NCBI GenBank assembly: GCA_027449725.1
Contig: DAIDLB010000095.1
Span: forward strand, 1 to 10,192
Direction: 5' to 3'
DNA length: 10,192 nucleotides
Source of the DNA: Chlamydiota bacterium
GTDB lineage: Bacteria > Chlamydiota > Chlamydiia > Chlamydiales > SM23-39
Shown in pieces: positions 6,364 through 10,192 of the stretch. The translations under genes and the position numbers were made by a program. Numbering within the stretch: position 1 is the stretch's first letter; each line of letters opens with the position of its first letter. Under the pieces are notes generated by a model. It was not told the origin of the DNA and did no database searches. It was given only the letters and a program-made list of their open reading frames with translations.

Positions 6364-6786
6364 TTGAATGCAATAGAGCGGGCGCCTGCTATCTATCCCC
6401 TCTACCGCCCTGTTTCTGCCGAGTCCATCTCGTCGATCCCCGAGCGAAGCTACCGCGCTTCCGTTCGCCGGATGAACCGCCAGCTGGCGCTTCCAGTGCG
6501 GGCGGGCACGCCCACAGAAAGATTTCTAAAGACCCACCCGGCGTATTGCAATCATGAGATCATGTTCGATCAAAATGCCACGAATTTCCCGCAGGTCCCC
6601 CTCGTCATGAGTAATGAATCGACGCTCAATCCATATTCTGATTTGGAGATCCGGAGATATGACGGGATGACGGATGCCGAGCGCTCAGCCTATGAAACAA
6701 AGCTTCGGTCTCTATTCAAGGGGATTTCCTTCGATAAGAAAAATGTAGAAGTTGTCAGACAGAACTTGCTGAACTTTTGGGTTTGA
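6364..6786 (+). CDS. small uncharacterised protein
   Basis: I do not recognise this protein of about 140 residues. It is soluble in appearance, Arg-rich in its first third (SYRASVRRMNRQLALPVRAG) and mixed-charge at the C-terminus (DGMTDAERSAYETKLRSLFK), ending in NFWV. The frame is open from 6301. I prefer the TTG at 6364 because GGAAG lies seven bases upstream (6352-6356); TTG at 6301 or GTG at 6346 would give longer forms of up to 161 residues, and the first would add a hydrophobic N-terminus (LFVIIVLSSNFGFVV). No ATG occurs before the middle of the Arg-rich region, and the ATG at 6297 is in another frame and stops quickly. Codon use resembles the neighbours. The 3' end overlaps the convergent transporter gene by 32 bases. 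It follows the glycosidase by 84 bases without an evident terminator and may be read with it. Confidence 0.65.
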   Translation: MNAIERAPAIYPLYRPVSAESISSIPERSYRASVRRMNRQLALPVRAGTPTERFLKTHPAYCNHEIMFDQNATNFPQVPLVMSNESTLNPYSDLEIRRYDGMTDAERSAYETKLRSLFKGISFDKKNVEVVRQNLLNFWV

Positions 6787-7897
6787 AGAAGGGGATCAGT
6801 CCGGAAAGAGCGCAGACGAGGCTCAGGAAATAAAAAAGCCCCGCTGCGCCGATCCGTTCAATGAATAGACTGGTGCCGAGCGGCCCCAGGATCGCTCCCA
6901 CGCTATAGGCCGCAACAAATTTCCCCACGACGCCGGGAATCTTCTCCTCGTCCATGCCATCGCAAAGAAAGGCCAGGCTCAGAGGATAGAGGGCAAACGA
7001 AGCTCCGCCAAAGAGCCAGGAAATGAAGAGGAGCCAGGAGAAGGAAAGGCCGTCGACGAATGCTGCGCACAGCGAGGCTAGCATCGCCAGAATGCAGACG
7101 GCCTTCAGCACGCGGCTATGACCCGACGTATCGCTCCACTTGGCCAGGGGCCACTGAAAGAGAAACCCTCCCGAAATGATGACGCTCATGAGCAGGCTGA
7201 TCTGCCCCAGAGAAAGTCCTATCGTTTTCCCATAGAAAGGAATAAGCCCATAGATCGATGCGATCACGATGCCGGAGGCGGCAGCGCAGAAGTAGCCGAG
7301 GTGGGGGCGTCCGGGGGAAGGAGAGGGGGCGGCTTTATGCTCAAATAGAGGGGAGGGTTGTTTACTTGCCAAGAGGGGAATGGCCGCAGCGGCGCTAAAG
7401 GCGGCGGAAATCAAAAAAATATTTAACAGCAGGGGGTTGGCGGTGTTTAAGAGGAGCTGGCCGCTTGAGACCGCGATGTAATAGGCGATCAGATAGAGGG
7501 AGAGGGCCTGGCTTCGCATCGAGGGGCTGCTGGCCTTCAGAAACCAGCTCTCCATGACCGTAAAAAAAGCCCCCAGGGCGACTCCGGAAACAAACCGGAG
7601 GATTGTCCAGTAGATGGGATCGATCCAGAGGGAGTGGAGGAGGATCGTCCCGGCATTGATCGCGTAGATCAGGATGAGGGAGCGAGAGCAGCCGAGTTTG
7701 AGTACCGCTCTTGCTGAAAACAGCCCCCCTGCCAAAATGCCCGCGTTGAAGCTGGACGCCGCAAGCCCGATGATAAAGGGGCCTGCCCCCGCAAGTTCCA
7801 GGCGGATCGAGACAAAGGTGGTAAAAAGCCCTGATCCCAAAGCCATGCACATCAGGCTGAGGATTGGCATCAAAAGAATTTTAAAAAGCGCTTTCAT
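6755..7897 (-). CDS. YcaD-like MFS transporter
   Basis: This is a 380-residue inner-membrane protein with about 12 hydrophobic helices and a short central loop rich in Pro and Ser. Its pattern follows E. coli YcaD and relatives: FIIGLAASSFNAGILAGGL, RFVSGVALGAFFTVMESWFL, YYIAVSSGQLLL, ASIYGLIPFYGKTIGLSLGQ, FQWPLAKWSDTSGHSRVLK, SFALYPLSLAFLCDGMDEE and AYSVGAILGPLG all line up in order. The substrate of this group is unknown; members are usually predicted exporters or nutrient permeases. I chose the ATG at 7897, which begins directly with the amphipathic lead into helix 1; an in-frame GTG at 7960 would add 21 polar residues. Neither start has a strong ribosome-binding site. The C-terminus overlaps the convergent 6364-6786 gene by 32 bases, and its 5' side is divergent from the small membrane protein at 8002. 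Confidence 0.92.
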   Translation of the reverse strand: MKALFKILLMPILSLMCMALGSGLFTTFVSIRLELAGAGPFIIGLAASSFNAGILAGGLFSARAVLKLGCSRSLILIYAINAGTILLHSLWIDPIYWTILRFVSGVALGAFFTVMESWFLKASSPSMRSQALSLYLIAYYIAVSSGQLLLNTANPLLLNIFLISAAFSAAAAIPLLASKQPSPLFEHKAAPSPSPGRPHLGYFCAAASGIVIASIYGLIPFYGKTIGLSLGQISLLMSVIISGGFLFQWPLAKWSDTSGHSRVLKAVCILAMLASLCAAFVDGLSFSWLLFISWLFGGASFALYPLSLAFLCDGMDEEKIPGVVGKFVAAYSVGAILGPLGTSLFIERIGAAGLFYFLSLVCALSGLIPFFKPKSSASSV

Positions 7898-7936
7898 AAA
7901 GTGGATTGTATCAGCTTGTCTTTTAAATTTATAGGG

Positions 7937-7966
7937 TTGAGGAAAATGTGCAGCCTTCACTAATAT
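7937..7966 (+). promoter_or_regulatory. candidate promoter of the small membrane protein at 8002
   Basis: TTGAGG (7937-7942) and TAATAT (7961-7966) are separated by 18 bases, each matching 4 of 6 sigma70 consensus positions. This would start transcription near 7973, about 29 bases before the ATG. It is a moderate match in an AT-rich divergent region, so it is tentative. Confidence 0.35.
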
Positions 7967-8001
7967 AGGTGCGCAAAAAAGCTATTTTACAGGAGAGAAT
8001 G

Positions 8002-8358
8002 ATGCAAATTACGGGAAAAGGCGCGGCGGCCTTCGCCACAATCACTATTCTTGCAGCAGCTACAGGTGGCAGCGTCCTCGCAGCGACAGCGACAGCTTCT
8101 AAAGCGGCGCAAATCGCCTTCGGCGTGCTCGGACTGACGGCAGGCGGAGCGTCTATCGGCGCGATTTCGGCTTATTTCAGCACGGCCGGGACAACAGCTA
8201 AAGAATACTTTGAATCTTTTGCCAACCATGCAGGGATCGGAATTGCGGGGATGTATCAGTTTGCCTCTCAAGTTCTTCTGCAGGTAGCTATCGAGTCTGT
8301 CGGCGTTGCAATTCGAAGAGCGATTGCAGGCCCCGACCTCGTTATCGAACATCGATAA
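8002..8358 (+). CDS. small Ala/Gly-rich membrane protein, Inc-like (paralogue A)
   Basis: This 118-residue protein has two adjacent hydrophobic segments, about residues 8-29 and 36-59, split by TASK (31-34). That makes a bilobed membrane domain of the type seen in chlamydial Inc proteins. After it come a short polar stretch (STAGTTAKEYFESFANHAG) and a third, amphipathic region (about 82-106). The ATG at 8002 is preceded by AGGAG (7991-7995) at six bases; a second ATG directly before it (7999) is in frame but closer to that site. The first 60 residues align with the protein encoded at 8432-8689: M-[QE]-IT at the N-terminus, LAA.., ATASK, GGAS..ISA, and an aromatic F/Y patch after it. Function is unknown; an Inc-like or membrane structural role is inferred from architecture only. 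Confidence 0.85.
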   Translation: MQITGKGAAAFATITILAAATGGSVLAATATASKAAQIAFGVLGLTAGGASIGAISAYFSTAGTTAKEYFESFANHAGIGIAGMYQFASQVLLQVAIESVGVAIRRAIAGPDLVIEHR

Positions 8359-8367
8359 GTTTTCCTA

Positions 8368-8406
8368 AAAACCCTCATTTCTTTAAAATGGGGGTTTTCA
8401 TTTTTT
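8368..8406 (+). terminator. intrinsic terminator after paralogue A
   Basis: AAAACCCTCATTT (8368-8380) pairs over 13 positions with AAATGGGGGTTTT (8386-8398), with one T-G wobble and a five-base loop. The stem is followed by CATTTTTT (8399-8406). It lies ten bases past the stop of the gene at 8002-8358 and separates it from the paralogue at 8432. Confidence 0.88.
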
Positions 8407-8408
8407 AA

Positions 8409-8427
8409 GGGATGTAATCCCAAGGAG
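8409..8427 (+). promoter_or_regulatory. small hairpin plus strong ribosome-binding site before paralogue B
   Basis: GGGAT (8409-8413) is the reverse complement of ATCCC (8417-8421) around a GTA loop. One base pair past it lies AAGGAG (8422-8427), four bases before the ATG at 8432. The ribosome-binding site is convincing. The mini-hairpin might affect access to it or mRNA stability, but may be incidental. Confidence 0.5.
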
Positions 8428-8431
8428 AACC

Positions 8432-8689
8432 ATGGAAATCACAAGAAATCAAGCTGCTACCGCCACGGTTGCCCTTTTGGCGGCAACATCTGCGGGTAGC
8501 TTCTTTGCCGCGATGGCAACCGCTTCTAAAGTAGGCTCTTTGGTCTACGGACTCCTTGCAATCATTTACGGCGGCGCCTCTCTGGCCAGCATCTCAGCCT
8601 GGCTTGACGGATCGACGTATGACTATTTCGACGCTTTTCGAGCTAAACTTGAGCTTGGGACGGATCGTATCTATCGGCTTATGAGCTAG
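8432..8689 (+). CDS. small Ala/Gly/Ser-rich membrane protein, Inc-like (paralogue B)
   Basis: This 85-residue protein is a shorter paralogue of the product of 8002-8358. It starts MEITRNQAATATVALLAATS and keeps ATASK (29-33) between two hydrophobic helices (about 8-28 and 34-57). GGAS..ISAW closes the second helix, and it ends with a short acidic/aromatic tail (STYDYFDAFRAKLELG). It lacks the C-terminal third of paralogue A. AAGGAG at 8422-8427 fixes the start. The gene sits behind a strong terminator with no clear promoter between, so it either has a cryptic promoter or depends on read-through, which would set its level below that of A. Function is unknown; tandem duplication of bilobed hydrophobic proteins is common among chlamydial Inc-type genes, which is the basis for the label. 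Confidence 0.85.
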   Translation: MEITRNQAATATVALLAATSAGSFFAAMATASKVGSLVYGLLAIIYGGASLASISAWLDGSTYDYFDAFRAKLELGTDRIYRLMS

Positions 8690-8730
8690 TCTCTTTGTAA
8701 GTATTAAAAGCATCCTTTTCGCCTCTCATT

Positions 8731-8759
8731 TTATTTGTAATTAAGCTGTAAACAAATAA
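8731..8759. repeat. AT-rich inverted repeat
   Basis: TTATTTGT (8731-8738) is the exact reverse complement of ACAAATAA (8752-8759), with 13 bases between. It lies 42 bases after the stop at 8689 and just ahead of the candidate promoter for the 8822 gene. No T-tract follows, so it is a poor terminator; an operator for the downstream gene is possible. Confidence 0.4.
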
Positions 8760-8765
8760 TTGCAG

Positions 8766-8794
8766 TTGAATTTATGCGGTTAAAGCATGATAAT
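8766..8794 (+). promoter_or_regulatory. candidate sigma70-like promoter for the 8822 gene
   Basis: TTGAAT (8766-8771), a 17-base spacer and GATAAT (8789-8794) match 4 of 6 and 5 of 6 consensus positions. Transcription would begin near 8801, leaving a short leader that contains AAGGA (8810-8814), seven bases before the ATG at 8822. Spacing of all parts is ideal. Confidence 0.5.
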
Positions 8795-8821
8795 AAAGAT
8801 GGGTATTGTAAGGATGTAAAT

Positions 8822-10192
8822 ATGGCTAAAGTTCGCGAGATCAAGATTGTTTCGATGCAAGAGGCTATGGACAACCTGGCCGCCATCGTGGAGATCGACC
8901 TGGAAAATCCTCCGCGGTTGGGGATCATCCAGCGCCACCGCCTGGTCACGGACGCGGGTAAGATTGGTCCTCATGAGATCACTTGGCTGAGCGGAGAGGG
9001 AAGCGAAGCGATCCTGGAAATCCTCGACATGACCTTCTATACGATCCACCAGCATCTCATCTCTCTCATCGAGAGCAATGAAATCGACTGGGAAGAACCG
9101 AAAGCGCGCAAGGGAATCGAGGCGATGTTCGCCCTGGCCGTCGAAGCGGCGCGGATCATGGACAAGTATTTATCCTTCCGCCTTGGCAAAGAACTGGGGG
9201 CATTGGTTGAAGAGCGCCCTTCCTATCAAGAGCTCCACTACTTTTATCATAATCGTTTCGCAAAGAAGCTCAACCGTCCGCAGGATGAGCTTTGGAAAGA
9301 AGGGTTGGAAGAAGATGAGAGAAGTCCTCTCTTCGAACTTTCTAAATCGGGGCTCAAAGACTTCGAGACGGTCAAACGCGACCTGCAATACGAGCTTTTT
9401 TCCATCCGGAGCGAAGACGGGAAGCCCTATTTCAATCCGGCCCTTCTCCGCAACATCAAGCTCGCCTGCTTTGATGCGGGCAAAGAAGTTTCCTTTGAAG
9501 AAGACCCTCTTCTCCGCGTCCGTGCGATGGAAGACCGCGACTTGCAAGCCTCCGCCCGTCAAATCCTCGCCGATTGCGACACAGTCATTGCCGACTTCTG
9601 CAAGGTGTCCAAGCGGCTCGGCGACATCACTCTGGCCCAGTACCTGAACATGTCCCTGGCCGCGCTCTTTCTTGCGGCCAACCCGAGGAACCTAATCCAA
9701 AACACTGCCGGCAAAAGCTCGCTCCAGTACTTTCACGACTTCCAGATGTTTTTGCGCCGCGCGATGAATTCGGACGAATATCAAAAGCATATCGCCTATC
9801 CTCCTCATGAGTCTGATAAAATCCCGAACCTCCTCCTCCATCTTGCACACGCTCTCTCCTATGCTTTTTTCTTCCGCCTCGGCGGCATCCGCCAGGAAGC
9901 GATCGGCCTTATCCACCGCTGCATGAGGAAAGGAGAAGAAGGCGACAGGAAAAAATCGATCAGAGGCGACACTCTCTGGAACCGCCTCCTCATCGACGAC
10001 GAAAAATTCCGCACCCAGCTCGAAAAATTCCCGAACGGGCCTCTCTTCAAGATCCTCGACCTGGTCCGCGAAGAAGAGCTGGAACTCCTCGCTTTCGATC
10101 CGCTCTATCAAGAAAACCTGCCTCAGAAGGTCTTCACTGTCGAAGGGCTCTCAAAGCCCCTCCACGTCCTCCGGCTTCCCTGTCCGACCCGC
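8822..10192 (+). CDS. large uncharacterised protein, truncated by the right edge
   Basis: An open frame of 457 codons runs from ATG 8822 to the last base with no stop, so the gene is longer than seen. It starts MAKVREIKIVSMQEAMDNLA, with AAGGA seven bases upstream. I do not recognise the family. The visible part has no signal peptide or membrane helix and is rich in charged, helix-forming stretches, such as WKEGLEEDERSPLFELSKSG (about 159-178) and many Leu/Glu/Arg/Lys segments. A more hydrophobic helix lies around LAQYLNMSLAALFLAANPRN (about 270-289) and another around LLLHLAHALSYAFFFRLGG. The even spread of acidic and basic residues suggests a cytoplasmic or secreted alpha-helical protein. 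Codon use matches the neighbours and the complete frame has no interruptions, so it is very likely real. It is transcribed separately from the small membrane proteins. Confidence 0.88.
   Translation, partial: MAKVREIKIVSMQEAMDNLAAIVEIDLENPPRLGIIQRHRLVTDAGKIGPHEITWLSGEGSEAILEILDMTFYTIHQHLISLIESNEIDWEEPKARKGIEAMFALAVEAARIMDKYLSFRLGKELGALVEERPSYQELHYFYHNRFAKKLNRPQDELWKEGLEEDERSPLFELSKSGLKDFETVKRDLQYELFSIRSEDGKPYFNPALLRNIKLACFDAGKEVSFEEDPLLRVRAMEDRDLQASARQILADCDTVIADFCKVSKRLGDITLAQYLNMSLAALFLAANPRNLIQNTAGKSSLQYFHDFQMFLRRAMNSDEYQKHIAYPPHESDKIPNLLLHLAHALSYAFFFRLGGIRQEAIGLIHRCMRKGEEGDRKKSIRGDTLWNRLLIDDEKFRTQLEKFPNGPLFKILDLVREEELELLAFDPLYQENLPQKVFTVEGLSKPLHVLRLPCPTR

Noticed and set aside
8002..8689. 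The two small hydrophobic genes as a toxin-antitoxin pair or phage holins
   Set aside because: They are paralogues of each other rather than a toxin with a distinct antitoxin, and no lysis or phage genes are nearby.
8706..8719. AAAAG-CATC-CTTTT as a terminator for the gene at 8432-8689
   Set aside because: A five-base, almost all A-T stem with no T-tract directly after it is too weak to call.
8780..9647. Frames opposite (8780-9055, 9170-9562) and alongside (9078-9647) the beginning of the right-edge gene
   Set aside because: The frame from 8822 is open to the edge with promoter and ribosome-binding site; the others give skewed Ser/Arg-rich or unpatterned products.

Overview
The window reads as a piece of a compact, gene-dense bacterial chromosome, GC-rich by eye inside genes and AT-rich between them. 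The best guess for the host is an obligate intracellular bacterium, most likely an environmental Chlamydiota lineage (Parachlamydia/Waddlia/Estrella-like). This is an inference from gene content: short proteins with paired hydrophobic segments like chlamydial inclusion-membrane (Inc) proteins, enzymes preceded by hydrophobic N-terminal segments, papain-fold proteins of possible effector type, several transporters, and a long cytoplasmic protein of unknown family. No phylogenetic marker such as rRNA or a ribosomal protein is present, so the taxonomy is tentative (about 0.6).

Left part (1-4537, mostly minus strand). The left edge holds two tandem perfect hairpins (38-58 and 66-84) with the same loop and compensated stem differences. 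They sit directly after the stop of a sugar-porter MFS transporter (86-1396). Upstream of that gene are an unrecognised protein with a Cys-His-Asp arrangement (1449-2339), a recognisable C39-like cysteine peptidase (2389-3360), and an endonuclease/exonuclease/phosphatase-superfamily hydrolase with an N-terminal hydrophobic hairpin (3368-4537). The last two are seven bases apart and look translationally coupled. The 1449-2339 gene has its own sigma70-like promoter, placed so close to the ATG that the mRNA may be leaderless.

Middle (4597-7897). A divergent glycoside hydrolase family 1 enzyme with an N-terminal membrane segment (4597-6279) points away from the phosphatase-like gene, with a 10-bp palindrome between the two starts. 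Next comes a small orphan gene (6364-6786), whose 3' end overlaps by 32 bases the convergent 3' end of a YcaD-like MFS transporter (6755-7897).

Right part (8002-10192, plus strand). Two tandem paralogous small Ala/Gly/Ser-rich membrane proteins (8002-8358 and 8432-8689) are separated by a strong intrinsic terminator. After an AT-rich spacer with an inverted repeat and a candidate promoter, a long unrecognised ORF starts at 8822 and runs off the right edge (457 codons seen, no stop).

Taken together, the window combines sugar uptake, glycoside hydrolysis, phosphodiester hydrolysis and candidate proteolysis, with several products apparently membrane-associated or exported. A host-interaction and nutrient-acquisition region is a reasonable reading, but the genes are split between strands and promoters, so a single coordinated system is not demonstrated. 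No RNA genes, insertion sequences or CRISPR arrays were seen, and no gene-free stretch exceeds 150 bases.
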